Below, piece by piece: positions 39,421-51,133 of a stretch of 64,000 bases of DNA (positions are counted from its first letter, which is position 1; every line of letters starts with the position of its first letter). The stretch covers positions 45,072,610 to 45,136,609 of the forward strand of contig OZ024856.1 in the NCBI GenBank assembly GCA_964017155.1, given 5' to 3'. The notes beneath the pieces are model-generated. The model was not told the origin of the DNA and searched no databases. It saw only the letters and a list, made by a program, of their open reading frames with translations. The translations under genes were made by a program, and so were the position numbers. The DNA comes from Oasisia sp. SBJ-2009 (Eukaryota > Annelida > Polychaeta > Sabellida > Siboglinidae).

Positions 39421-39981
39421 GTGCAGGACAAAATCCCAACGGACAAAATCCCAACGGACAAAATCCCAGCGGACAAAATCCCAGCGGACAAAATCCCAAC
39501 GGACAAAATCCCAACGGACAAAATCCCAGCGGACAAAATCCCAACGGACAAAATCCCAACCAATTTTAGATGGACTGTTGGACTAGACTTTCTCTGTGTA
39601 TGCATACATATATAGGTATATTATATATGTTACCTGTAATTGCTACCATCTAAGTTCAAAGGACACATCAATAGGACTCAGATCAATAAGGTGCATGTGG
39701 CCCCTAAAGACAATGCACAATGCACTAAGGTGAGATAATCTACTTCCAGGATGGCAGTGGTTTGACTGGGAGTATAAGGATGAGTTGCATTGTTGGGCAC
39801 AAATGAAAGCAGTTAATACTGTCTTGCAGGTGTTAGTATGTAAGTATACATGAACCATGGGACCGAGCATATATAAATCAAGAAAGTCTGGACACCCATA
39901 TCTAAAATCAGTGGTTGGTATTTTGTCCGGTTGGGATTTTGTCCGTTGGGATTTTGTCCGTTGGGAATTTGTCCTCGCACC
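39421..39981. mobile_element. Foldback element FB3 with 15-bp tandem repeats in its arms
   Basis: The left end is an array of about nine copies of GGACAAAATCCCARC (39426-39560). The right end carries the reverse complement, about four copies of GTTGGGATTTTGTCC (39918-39975). Outer boundaries GTGCAGGAC / GTCCTCGCACC are inverted. The word GGTTAGA directly flanks both sides (39411-39417 and 39982-39988), a possible target duplication. Tandem repeats inside terminal inverted repeats are the classic Foldback arrangement. The interior (39561-39917) has no coding signal. Confidence 0.75.
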
Positions 39982-40854
39982 GGTTAGAGTGGGTTGCAAT
40001 TTCCAAGGTTCGGTGGTGATTCCCAAGGAATTATGTGCACAATTAGGTCATGGTTTTATGACAGATGTACATATAATATGGTGGCATGATCAATCAAGTT
40101 ATAGTGTGTACCCAGAATTAGTTTTAATTATCTCAACAAATGACATTTTAAATTGTTAAATTTTATTTCACCAGATAGGACCTAATATAAAAAATTACAT
40201 TATAAATGTGTAGAGAAGTAAATGTACATTACTAAGCGGTACAATTTTAAAATGTATTCAAATAGCACCCCTTTACTCCATAATTAATTACCCCAAGAGG
40301 TGTCTTTGAACAAAACATTGTTGTTATGTATTGACTTCTTCATGTAATTTTATGTTGAATTTAGAAATGGTCGTAAAACTTATCTGAGTCACACTCCAGC
40401 ATGATTGTGATAGGTAGAACTACAGTTAATGGGGATACAATTCCTAGTTAAAAACAACATAGTAACAGGTGGCAGTTGAGTTTGTAAATATAAACAAATT
40501 ACTGGAAAAGATTACTAGACAGAACAAGTGAAGCGTGACTGGGAACACACCAAGTGTGTTACACTCACTGAGTTCTATGGTTGCACTAGACTTGGGTCTG
40601 ACACCCACTCTCTGCTCCCTGCTACTGCTATCACAGGGCAGCCAAAACAACACACACTCACAGAAGCTTTGCAACAGCTGCAGTCCAGAGGGTGGGTGGG
40701 TCTAGATCAGATGCTGACAAGCCCCTATTTACCCTGCCTTCAGTCTCCCACATCACCCCTGTCAACACCTGCCACCCTCTCATCTCCAAGACAACAGCTT
40801 AACTGATGTGGTACCCCTGTTTTCCAGTTTACATAATGGCTCAACATCATCACA

Positions 40855-41390
40855 ACTGCACCAGGGTGTTTAACTCCGGTTTTCCTGGAATTTTAATGGT
40901 TCTGGTGAACTGGCTATACTGGGTTTCTGACCCGTTTTCCTGGTTGTTTTCGTTCTACTCCAGTGCATCTTTGTACATGGCGGAGTAGGGTTTCTGAACC
41001 TATCATTTTGTGTAGGTTACCTGTATTTCTAGTCAATGTTTTCCTGGATATCCAATTGTTCTGTGTGTCTGGTGTTCTGGAATTTCTGACCCAGTTTTTC
41101 TGAACTGACAACAGTTGTTTTTGTATCTGGCATTCTGGGGTTTCTGACCCAGTTTTTCTGGTTCTCCAATTGTGTTGTATATATCTGGTGTGCTGGGGTT
41201 TCTGACCCAATGTTTGGTCCTACAATGGTTTTGTATATCTGGTGTTCTGGGGTTTCTGACCCATTTTTTTGGTCCTCATTGCTTTATACACCCGGAGTTC
41301 ATGTGTGTCTGGTGTACTAGTGTTTCTGACCCTTGTTTCTCAGTCCAGTGGCTCTGCATATCTAGTATACTGTGGTTTCTGATATTCTGA
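40855..41390. repeat. Diverged minisatellite, about 60-bp unit
   Basis: About eight diverged units built around TATCTGGTGTTCTGGGGTTT and CTGACCCAGTTTTTCTGG. Spacing varies. Lies in PKC intron 4. Confidence 0.8.
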
Positions 41391-41784
41391 AATATTTTAT
41401 ATGACATTTGAACCTATCTATTCCATTTACCATATTATGAAATCCACATTAGATTCATCAGTTTCACAAACAGGTATTTACATCAAAGGAGATTAATTAC
41501 AGTGTGTTTCAGAATATAGTTTGCATAAATGACAATCTTAATACATTAAATTTTTTTTAACTTTATCCCTCAGAAATCCACCATTAGATACAGAATGGTG
41601 TGACAGGTTTGCATACTCCATTTTATCTAGTAATGTTACAGTTATCTGCACGTTGCTGATGAAAGATTGTTTAGACAGCAGAGAGACAATGGGTGAAATA
41701 ATTACGTCCTAAACAAATCTTTTTGGTTACTTGCTCATATCTTTCAGAGAAAGATTCTGGGGCCCTTGTATGGCTGGCCCAATG

Positions 41785-41880
41785 AGCACCAAGGGTTAGG
41801 CATAGGTGGAAGGTTAGGGGTAGGTTAAAGGTATTTTTGACAAGATTGATGTAAGTTATTTGCATGTATTTACATTGTGG
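41785..41880 (-). repeat. Dispersed repeat with CCCTAACC text, copy 2
   Basis: The reverse complement shares ATCTTGTCAAAAATACCTTT and the following CTAACC-rich text with 13590-13665. Imperfect match. Confidence 0.45.
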
Positions 41881-42248
41881 AGGGACGGCAGATAGCTTTC
41901 ATCCTACTGGAGGCTCCACATGACTGGTGGCGACCCATACTGGATTCGTCCTAGATTAATTTCTCAGCTGCTTGTAAAAATTAGTAGTAGTCTTCGTGCT
42001 TTATTAGTAAATATGATAGATTCAAATTACCAAGATTGCACTGCACGCATTGTGTTGGCATTGATTGTTATCGTTATTGACATTAATTATCATGTACTAC
42101 TAATATTGCTATCCTCACTAACAGAAAACATTGTCACAGACAATGATAAAGATTCTGTAGTTATATTAATAAGTCGTAATCAGAGTCGTTACAATCTACA
42201 TAAATATAATGCAGACATGTCTGTGTCTACACTTAGTCTACCGGCAGC

Positions 42249-42601
42249 CAGGGCTTTATGCAGGACCAAATTATTGCCAGTCACACATGTTTTGGTGGAC
42301 ACATGGATGTTAACTGTTAAGGCAGTTTATAAACTTTAATTTTAACTGTGTCTAATGGACTACAAACGCACATGTGACACCATTTACACTCACTGACAAT
42401 ATCTATGGATTTGGAAGATCTTTTTTGCTCCTTCGTTTTTTTTACCCGTCCACCCATATTTGAACATCCACAATATTTATGGTTTTGGAAGACCTTTTTT
42501 GCCCCTTCATTTTGTTTACCCGTCCACCTATATTTCTACCCATCCACAATGGTTTTTACCCGTCCAAATGACGGGTGGACGGGTCTCTACATAAAGCTGT
42601 G
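42249..42601 (+). mobile_element. R-TIR family, copy 2
   Basis: Begins CAGGGCTTTATGCAGGACC and ends GGTCTCTACATAAAGCTGTG. It is longer than copy 1 because the block TATCTATGGATTTGGAAGA to CCACAATA is partly duplicated internally (42398-42530). Confidence 0.88.
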
Positions 42602-42686
42602 CTGGCAGTTAGTGCGTGATAACACACCTCTGTCATTAACCCCAGTAAATGTAGCAATGTCTCAGATTCTCTTGACTCTGTTTCAG

Positions 42687-42769
42687 TGTGCACCTGTGTA
42701 GTTCATAAACGATGCCATCAGAACGTTGTCACCAAATGTCCCGGCATGAAAGATGCGACTACGGATGAG
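42687..42769 (+). CDS. PRKCE: PKC epsilon-type, exon 5: end of C1A
   Basis: An 83-nt exon after ctgtttcag, phase 1 in and phase 0 out, donor GAG/gtaagt. It encodes [18 protein letters not shown], then [10 protein letters not shown]. It supplies the remaining zinc ligands of C1A (C, H, C, C). The upstream R-TIR repeat ends 86 bp before it and another copy begins 163 bp after it, so the exon sits between two transposon copies. Confidence 0.94.
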
Positions 42770-42932
42770 GTAAGTCACGAATGACTAGTCAGCATGTCCA
42801 TAGATGTCATCATAGTCGCCAGCTTCATGACCATCTTCAACTTGCAGTTCCACTGGCATCAAAATCTACTGGCAACTGAGTGATTTGGTATAATAGCTAT
42901 GGAACAAACTGCCACTGAGTCAACATGATATT

Positions 42933-43200
42933 CAGGGCTTTATGCAGGACCAAATTATTGCCAGTCACACATGTTTTGGTGGACACATGGATGTTAACTG
43001 TTAAGGCAGTTTACAAACTTTAAATGTCTGATGACCTAAAATGGACTACAAACACACATGTGACACAATTTACACTGACTTCTAAGGCAGAACTGACAAT
43101 ATCTATGGTTCTGGAAGACTTTTAGCTCCTTTTTTTACCCATCCACACTGGTTTTTACCAGTCCAAATGATGGGTGGACGGGTCTCTGCATAAAGCTATG
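42933..43200 (+). mobile_element. R-TIR family, copy 3
   Basis: Begins CAGGGCTTTATGCAGGACC and ends GGGTCTCTGCATAAAGCTATG. Here the two ends are inverted repeats over GCTTTATGCAG / CTGCATAAAGC. A small internal deletion removes part of the TTTACCCGTCC block. Confidence 0.88.
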
Positions 43201-43665
43201 ATGATATCCCCTCTCATCTGTTTTATTTAAACATTAACTGAAGATACGTTTGTTTACACATACTTATGGTGGATGATAGCAAAATTTATTTATATAACAT
43301 TTTAATGACTTGTTAATTTATTCTTCAAATTTTTGGGTTGTTTATAACTAATTTACAAATTATTTTAATTGTTTTATAATGTTTCAGAATTGTGAATGCA
43401 TTTGTTATTTATCAGTTGGAGATCATGTGCTAAAAGAACCTGTGTTATTATTGTTATGTCAATGAAGCTATTGTGGATTGTTGATAGAATTGCCATTACA
43501 GTTCTCCATCATGCAAAATCCTCAACAAATGCTTTTGCTAAGGGTCAGCTGTATCCTGTATTAAAATAAAAATTTAACAATTTGGTTCATGTATACAAAA
43601 TTGTGATAAGGCACATTTTTTTAAATTAGAATGTGAAAATAATTCAGCAGTCTGTTTTATCACAG

Positions 43666-43795
43666 GTATCGGGAACGCGATTTAATATAAACGTGCCACA
43701 TCGCTTCCAAGTTCACAGCTACAAACGTTTCGCCTTCTGTGATCACTGCGGATCACTGCTCTACGGGATCATCAAACAAGGCCTACAGTGTCAAG
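43666..43795 (+). CDS. PRKCE: PKC epsilon-type, exon 6: first part of C1B
   Basis: A 130-nt exon, acceptor ttttatcacag, donor CAAG/gtcagt, phase 0 in and phase 1 out. It encodes [20 protein letters not shown], then [20 protein letters not shown] and QCQ. The leading His and first three cysteines of the second C1 domain are present, as is the L-L-Y-G loop that inserts into membranes when diacylglycerol binds. Confidence 0.95.
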
Positions 43796-44607
43796 GTCAG
43801 TACAGGGTCATGGCAAGGTCAAGGTCGTGATATTTTGTAGGGTTGGATTTTATTTCTTACCACAATTACACACCAGTGCCCAGCAGAAGTTCTCATAGAA
43901 GCAGAAACTATTATAAATGTTAGAGCTAGTTTCATATGGAGAAACTGTCGCCATTGGTTTATTTAGAGAGACGTCCACTCTCTTTTTGACAGGTAAAATG
44001 TTTGAGTGGACAGGAAGTTGATGTATCCAGGTTGCTTAGCAAACTCCATCAAGCTATATAAGCTGCCTGTGTTTTTGTCATATATTTTTGTTGAAATTTT
44101 TGTTTCAGAAGATTATCAAAAAACCTAAGGAAAAATTGCTAAAGTGTCAAATGTGTGTAGCAATGTTTGCTCTAGACGTCATGTCACAGTAGTGATGTAG
44201 TCAACACTTTTAACCGTCATCAACATTGTGGACAAAGACAAAGATTTACTGAAGTCCTACGCATAATTTTGATTGTGACATACGCAAACCACGACATACA
44301 TACATCAACTGACTGGTAGAAATTTGAGGAGCGAAAAAGCTCTATGTTATTCTCTTTATGTAAGTGTGGGCTGGATTGTGTGCCCAAACGCATATATGTG
44401 TGTTCCGGGACATTTAGGACTGGTAAAAACGTACTGCATAAAGGTATGGAATATATTCTTCACAGCTCCACAATATGGTTATGTTATAAGAAATTAACTT
44501 ACGTTGGATTAAAGTAAATAAAGTTTAACGAGAAATAAAGAATTAAAGGAGGTTAGTTTCTTACAACATACTGCATAAAGGCCTTGCACAAGCCTATCAC
44601 CAGAGGT

Positions 44608-44775
44608 CCATAGAATAACTTTATTAACGTTTTAATTTTAATTAGTTAATATAAATTATGTTTTTATATTAACTGTTTTAAGAGAGCATACACTGCCCCC
44701 CCCCCCAAGCTTTGATTGGACTTTTGACGCCCTGAAATGGCTCAGTCCAGTATATGGAAGAAGAAGAAGAGAGGA
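44608..44775 (+). repeat. Dispersed repeat R2, copy 1
   Basis: Shares CCATAGAATAACTTTATTAA, CGTTTTAATTTTAATTA, AGAGAGCATAC, a poly(C) run, CAAGCTTTGATTGGACTTTT and AGTATATGGAAGAAGAAGAA with 52105-52262. Ending in (GAA)n suggests a retroposed SINE tail. Confidence 0.75.
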
Positions 44776-45097
44776 ACCAACGTCCTCGGCGCTCATTCAC
44801 AGAACAATGGCAGATGATTGTGCGGACAAGACAAGAGAGAGATGTGCATTTAATTGCCAGCCGCCATTGTCACTCAGTCTCAGGGTTCCTCACTCTGTCA
44901 GGCTCGCTCCGATCCGTCTTCCAAAATAGAACCGCTGCTTCCTAAAATAGGTGTCAGTGCGGCTATATGCAGCCCGAATTCATCCCTTCTCTGTCTGTGT
45001 GACGTACTGGCCGGTGGTGACAAATAGAGCTGTTAGCTCCGAGTGACTGGTTAATTACGGGTCCTAGTGGGTCCTGTCAAGGACAGACAGCATCGGT

Positions 45098-45333
45098 GCA
45101 TTGTGTTGGTCGATGCAGCTGAAACCACAGTGGTTTAAATAAATTTTATACATGCTTGGAGTTAATTTTTATGTAACATTAAATTTAAGGATTTAGTAAA
45201 TCTAAAAAATCAGCCACTGCATTGTGTCCGTCGATGAGACTGAAACCGCAGTGGTTTAAATAAATGGTATACCTGCTTGGAGTTTAATTTATTTTATAAA
45301 ATTAAATTTAGGGGCTTTTGTAAATCTAAAGAA
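45098..45333. repeat. Two-unit direct duplication (about 121 bp)
   Basis: Copies begin at 45098 and 45219 with GCATTGTGTTGGTCGATG / GCATTGTGTCCGTCGATG. They share CTGAAACCACAGTGGTTTAA, TACATGCTTGGAGTT and GTAAATCTAAA in order. Confidence 0.85.
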
Positions 45334-45899
45334 TCCAATAATAAAAAATTGGATTACATCCACAACAAATTGGAAATGCCTACAAATCCAATGATAGATT
45401 AACATGTGTTTGTGTCTACTTGTTAAAATAATTACAGGGGGTGTATGTAGACAGGGTCTCGATACATTCTAGTGAAACGAATATGTAATTATAATGAGCA
45501 GAATTTTTAATTCTTTGTGTTCACTGTTGAGTATTATTTTTAAAATTCAATTTTTTTCAAACTGGACCCTTGACCCACCCACATTTTTTGGATTATTTTT
45601 ACAAATCCATTTAGCTTGTGTTAGAATTTATATTAAGAGGATTTCCTAGCATCAGTAATTCAGTATAGTGAGACATTTGAATAGGTTTATTACTGCTTTT
45701 ATGTTTGTTTATAGAGACGTGTTAGACACTGTATGCAAGTACACTGTATTGTCCCATCCTGATTCCTGAGTGTACAATAACATAACGGGTTGATTGAAAT
45801 AATTTCTTTACTTCACTTAGGTAATGTTGACACACACATACACCTGAATGGTGACAATCACACTTGGTGTCAATGTACTGCATTATAGTTTCAAGATGG

Positions 45900-45962
45900 T
45901 TTGATGACACTGTGTCAGTGATGACACTGTGTCAGTGATGACACTGTGTCAGTGATGACACC
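45900..45962. repeat. 17-bp tandem repeat (TGATGACACTGTGTCAG)n
   Basis: Three to four copies. The unit is itself partly palindromic (GACACTGTGTC). Confidence 0.9.
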
Positions 45963-46971
45963 TTTGTCAGATAATACGAGGCTTATCATTGGCAAGGAGT
46001 AGGCCTTGTATTGATCTGGGGTGAGGCATCAATCACCTTGAGAACTGTGTCACTTTTTGTGACAACGTGACTCGTTTGATCCAGGTGCCACATAAAGTAG
46101 TGTGGCTATAATAATTGAGTTACAACAGTCAACTTGCTGTAGTGATGTCCTGCACATAGTGATGTGTTTATAAACAACACCTACGAACACACGTCCCTTG
46201 TTAGTGTGCAGACGTGTGCGTGTATGTGTGTGTACATGTGTGTTTATGTACATGCATGTGTGTGAGTGCAAAATTACTGTTTGATTGAATGGTGTGTATA
46301 GAACTATAGAGTGGGTTAATGGATATGTTTGACAGTAACCAGCAGCCCTTGAGTGTAGAATCCTATTGTTGACTGGACTTGATTATGAATATTCATTAGA
46401 TGATGGTCAGACCACAATAAAAAATTAAAGCTGCACCCAAAATATGCCTAGAGAGCCCTGCCGACAAACTAACTGCTGCACAGATGACAATGATAACAGT
46501 AACACACAATTTCAATTTTGTTACCAGAAAGCAATTAATTAATGTAAGGTTATTCAAGTGTCCTAATTTGTTTCAATTATTCATTATATGGATTCTCACA
46601 CATTTTTTTCAAAACACATAAACATATTGGCTATACTGTCCCTCTATTGTCCTATAATGACTCCTTTAATTTTTGCGAGGATATTATATACTATTCAGAA
46701 ATCACGGTATGAGATCTAACAGACAACCAGACAGCTTGACCATAAATGGTTGGAGTATCTTTAAAGTTAAAAAAAAGGCAACAGTTTAGTGTTATGCACC
46801 TAAAAGAGTTTACACTAGGTAATCATTTGCATCTACAATCCAATTTTTCACCTTAGTGGTTACCTCAGAAAGTGGTCTTAAAGTGGGAAAATCTAGCTAA
46901 ATCACCGACTCCATGAACCGGCTCATCTTGGACCTTGCAACCAATCACAAACCAGCAGTTTGGAAAAGTAA

Positions 46972-49056
46972 TACGTCAGAGAGTCGTCTGCTGGTTCAGC
47001 TGTCATAACAGAGAGCCAAGCGGTACGCTAAAAGTTGCCTTACGTCGGTTTACCACGAAATCGCGACAGCAATATGCCACACTGTTCCTCATACGCTTAT
47101 GGTAACAGTACAGTGAAAGACAGTATCACTAAGATGTCTTCTTGTTAACCTTTGAATCGAGCAGAACTGAAACAGTGTTTCGGTGGATTCGTTGCCGTTT
47201 GGACAGTCACAGATATAGCGCGGATCCAAGACGACCCAATTTGATTGACCTAACCATCAAAACGACCACCAACAGCCGCCAAACTTCTCACATATCTTAC
47301 ATACATATGCATACACTATGTTATGAAATAAAATCTCTTGCATTCCTCTAACAAAGAAAATTCACACACAAACGCGCACACCTCGAGTACAACTTCGCCC
47401 AGCGGTACCATAAAATCGCTTTTAAAAGCTTTACACAAAATACCGCTAGACGCTGCGTTTCTGACTGCGAATATTTAATTGTTTTACTTCACACGCGCGA
47501 AATAGTTTAATTACTTATAAATAATATAATCATTAATTATTATCATCACTATGATTTGCAGGAAATTAAACGTTTTATTATTTTTATATAGATATTTTAT
47601 TTTTTATAATTGTTCATATATGTTTATAGTATATTTATGTTTTTTTCTTCTGGTGTGTTTTGGTTTTTTTAGCATTTTAATGTATGTAAAACGCCATGAA
47701 CAATTTTAAATTGGATGTGGCGCGATATTAAATAAACAAACAAAAATTGTTATTATAATATAATATTTTATTTATGTAGCGCGACATCCATAATTGTGTG
47801 TAGCGCTTCACAAAATAATGCTATTAAAAGTACAATAAAGAGAAAACTACCCACAGATAATATTATTTAAAAATAAATAATGAAAATACATGTTTCTATA
47901 TCATTAACTAAGCTGACCTATCAGTCATAAATAAACATACAAATTACATAACAACAATTGTAATAAATGAATATAAAAGTATGGTTAATAGTAATAAATA
48001 ATTAAAGTAGTAAAATAAGTACGACGTAATAATAAATTTCATTCATCACATACACAACCATTATGCATAAGAACATATTACTGAAGCTATTTGTTCTACT
48101 CATGAATGACATTTCCACCACGAGATATGTAATAATTATTATTTTTGGACAAGACACTTTATTAATTATCGGAACAATAAATCACTAAAATGCAAAAAGG
48201 AATATGAATATATGGGAAATATTATGGTGGTAGAAAAAGAAGGATTTAAAAACAGTAATATTAACATGTTATTGTTTTAGTTATTATTGTTAAAACATCG
48301 CTTATGTAATATAAGCTTGCATGCTCGCAGTACACGCGGGATGTTTATAGAAATATTGATAAAATAAACAATGTGACATCATTGAAAAACACGTAATTTC
48401 CTTTTTCTTTTATAACTAATAGGCAATTTTGGATAATTATGCAGACACATGTATTTTTAATATTTATTTTTTAATATTACCTGTGGGTAGCATTCTTATT
48501 ATTGCATATACTTTAATAACAGTATGTTGAATAGAAGAGAAGAGAATTGTGGATTTGGCGCTATATAAAATAAACTAATAAAATTATATATTTGTATATT
48601 AAATTGTTATTTTTGATCAACTCTATTAGACCCATATCACCAAAGCGTTGCCTTAGTTTGCCGTTTAACATTTTCTGCAGATCATAGTGATGCAGCTAAT
48701 TATTATTATATTATTTATAATTAATTAAACTAATTCGCGCGTGCGAATGCAGTAAGGTTAATCAATATTCGCGCGCCATCTAGCGGTATTTTGTGTAAAG
48801 CTAACTTATAATAGCGAGTTTACGGTAGTCGAAGTTGTCGAGTTGCCGTTCGCCAAGATTTGCGTTTCTTTTGTGAATTTTCTTCGTTAGAGGAATACAA
48901 ATGATTTTTTTGTTATGTAGTGTATGTATATGAATGTAAGAAATGTGGGGAGAAGTTTGGCGGCTGTTGGCGGTCGTTTTCGTGGTTAGGTTAGAAAGTA
49001 ACATATAATAATACGCATGCACAGTTCACGCCGACCAAGACGACTCTCTGACGTCA
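46972..49056. mobile_element. Foldback element FB4 (2.1 kb, long TIRs)
   Basis: The left arm (about 46972-47575) and right arm (about 48677-49056) are diverged reverse complements. Shared features include ACGTCAGAGAGTCGTC at the outer edges, CCTAACCA..AAACGACC with ACAGCCGCCAAACTTCTC, TCTTACATACATATGCATAC, ATTCCTCTAACAAAGAAAAT, ACACAAAATACCGCTAGA and the GCGCG stretch near the inner edges. The left arm is longer through insertions. The interior is AT-rich with words like GGCGCGATATTAAATAAA. No transposase seen. Mirror-image open frames on the two arms are palindrome artefacts. Confidence 0.78.
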
Positions 49057-49552
49057 TTTTTTTTCTAAAATGGCGTAGTCTGTAGACTTTCTATGTTTCT
49101 ATCCTAAATAGATATTTGTTAATTTTATTTTAGAACATATTCACACTGCTAGTGTTAGAATTAACAACGTTGTTTGTAAATAATTATTTATCTCTCATTT
49201 GTGAGAATGATTACTTTATCATATCCAAACTACGCAAATGCTAACTTTGTTGAACCCTGAGGTTAATTTAAATTTGAGGAAAAAATTCATTACAAAATGT
49301 GTTAAATTTACAATATTTAATTTGTCTTCTCTTAAGTTATGACCTTATTTCTTAATTAATTTGTCATTCTGTGCATGTTACATTTTTGTGTAACTTTATA
49401 TACACGAAAGAAAATGTGTATATATCTAATTTAAATATTGATCACATTTGAATACACAATACAATGTACTGTGATATCTTCTGCCCATCCTCCGTACCTC
49501 ATTAATGGGATGCAAGTCACCCGCTCCGTTATGAGGTGGAAGTCTTACTCAC

Positions 49553-49839
49553 CAGGGCTTTATGCAGGAACAAATTATTGCCAGTCATACATTTTGGTGG
49601 ACACATGGATGTTAACTGTTAAGCCAGTTTACTAACTTTAAAATGTGTCCGATGACCTGAAATGGACCACAAACACACATGACACCATTTACACTCACTT
49701 CTAAAGCATAACTGACAATATCTATGGTTTTGGAAGACTTTTGTTCCTTTAATTTTTACCCATCCACCTATATTCTACCCGTCCACATCAGTTTTTACCC
49801 GTCCAAATGACAGGTGGACGGGTCTCTGCAGAGAGCTAT
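49553..49839 (+). mobile_element. R-TIR family, copy 4
   Basis: Begins CAGGGCTTTATGCAGGAAC and ends GGTCTCTGCAGAGAGCTAT. The 3' terminus is mutated (CAGAGAG for CATAAAG). It lies 163 bp upstream of the 33-bp acceptor array. Confidence 0.85.
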
Positions 49840-50001
49840 TCTCATCCCTGCTCATTCAAGTTCTCTGTCTCTTTACCTCAGTGTTGGTCGAAAACACATC
49901 TTCTTGAACCTCCATCTTTTCTATGTCATCTTTGTTACATTTGCTTTGTTGTTGGATGGTAAATAGCTGGATACACAGTCGCAGTGCATCTGAATGGACT
50001 G

Positions 50002-50184
50002 TTGTCGTTTTGTTTGCAGTATGTAAGATGAACGTTGTCGTTTTGTTTGCAGTATGTAAGATGAACGTTGTCGATTTGTTCGCAGTATGTAAGATGAACG
50101 TTGTTGGTTTGTTCACAGTATGTAAGATGAACATTGTCGTTTTGTTCACACTATGTAAGATGAACATTGTTGTTTTGTTCACAG
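50002..50184 (+). repeat. 33-bp minisatellite that copies a 3' splice site
   Basis: Five units precede the real acceptor. Each carries a pyrimidine-rich tract TTGTCGTTTTGTTYRCAG and then TATGTAAGATGAACRTTG, the first 14 bases of exon 7 plus linker. Exon-like starts lie at 50020, 50053, 50086, 50119 and 50152, exactly 33 nt apart, with the genuine start at 50185. Four copies keep AG; the copy at 50152 has AC. Each unit is 11 codons and open in the exon's frame. Confidence 0.93.
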
Positions 50185-50318
50185 TATGTAAGATGAACGT
50201 TCACAAGCGGTGTGAGAAGAATGTCGCCAACAGCTGCGGCATCAACACGCGAGACATGGCTCAAGTGCTCCGTGAGCTCGGCATCTCCGGCGACAAGCTC
50301 AACACAAAACGCAAGAAA
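50185..50318 (+). CDS. PRKCE: PKC epsilon-type, exon 7: end of C1B and start of hinge
   Basis: A 134-nt exon, phase 1 in and phase 0 out (AAA/gtgagt). It encodes [18 protein letters not shown], then [20 protein letters not shown] and [17 protein letters not shown] supplies the remaining zinc ligands of C1B. The acceptor is the last of six near-identical tandem copies. Only the copy at 50185 continues into VHKRC, and its use gives the canonical domain spacing, so it is taken as the main start. Confidence 0.94.
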
Positions 50319-51133
50319 GTGAGTTACTCTACGTGTCTGTTCGCTCGCTTCCAGTTTGCATTTGTCGTGTCGCTTAATAAATCGTATGTTTTCGTTCCCA
50401 GTTACTTAAGTTAGTTTATTGCATGTTGTTGTCGGCAGTTTGCATGTACAAAAACTGAAGCTGCCAAAAGATTTGTACTTCGGTTGTGTTACAATTTTTT
50501 TGTTTCAGGGCCACACATCCCACTTGGTCCATTTTTAGGGGTCCACTTTGTCCATATGAGCTAGCTTGTTATAGTCATGTTGTGTTCAGTGTTAGATAGG
50601 TAAAATGTTTCATAAAATGAGAGAAATTCAACAAGTAAAAGATTTAATCTATACAGGACCTTTTAAAAGATTAGATATGATAATGAGAACATAGCAACGG
50701 TAACAGCGATAACAAGTAACAGCAACAACACCAGATTCTAGCTAGAAATAATTTAAAAGTAAGCCTTTTATCATGTGAACATTGCATGGAAACGACTCAC
50801 ATTAAACACAGTCATTATTGGTCGATTTAGGTTTTTCATTGACAAACCAGTGTCATTTGAGCTAATGAATAATAATATTTATTGTTTTTATATTATTAGC
50901 GTACAAACAATTAAAGTACATAGTAGCATGTAATATTATACATATATAACATCGAAGACAATGACTACGGTGAACCCCAGCCTTTGAACTCTATAAGTTA
51001 ATCTAGCGACCCACGGCCCCCCGCCCCCCTCTAAATTCCACCCGTCTTTCCAGTTGCAATCACCCGTCTGTGCCGGACCTGAAGACAGGCCGATAGGTCT
51101 TTGGCTAATCCCTGCATCGCTCTCACTAGTCTG

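Larger units (their letters stand above)
36232..42686 (+). other. PKC intron 4 (6.5 kb)
   Basis: Contents: unique AT-rich DNA, a CA/CG tract (38640-38731), a diverged G/T-rich array (39120-39400), a foldback with tandem-repeat arms (39421-39981), a diverged minisatellite (40855-41390), and an R-TIR copy (42249-42601) that ends 86 bp before exon 5. No hidden exon recognised; the open frame at 40528-40806 has no family resemblance. Confidence 0.55.
43796..50184 (+). other. PKC intron 6 (6.4 kb), transposon-rich
   Basis: Splits C1B. It contains two copies of duplicated DNA (45098-45333), a repeat with poly(C) and GAAGAA (44608-44775), a 17-bp array (45900-45960), foldback FB4 (46972-49056), an R-TIR copy (49553-49839) and the acceptor-containing 33-bp array at its 3' end (50002-50184). 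No other exon recognised. Confidence 0.55.

Noticed and set aside
39218..39615. Short-unit repeat that could look like a CRISPR array or repeat protein
   Set aside because: 15-bp units are contiguous with no spacers, and the array has an inverted partner at 39918-39975; this is a transposon end. The host is a eukaryote.
40528..40806. Plus-strand frame of 92 codons in PKC intron 4
   Set aside because: Protein-like only in part (Gln/Ser/Pro-rich), with no splice support in the right phase and no family resemblance.
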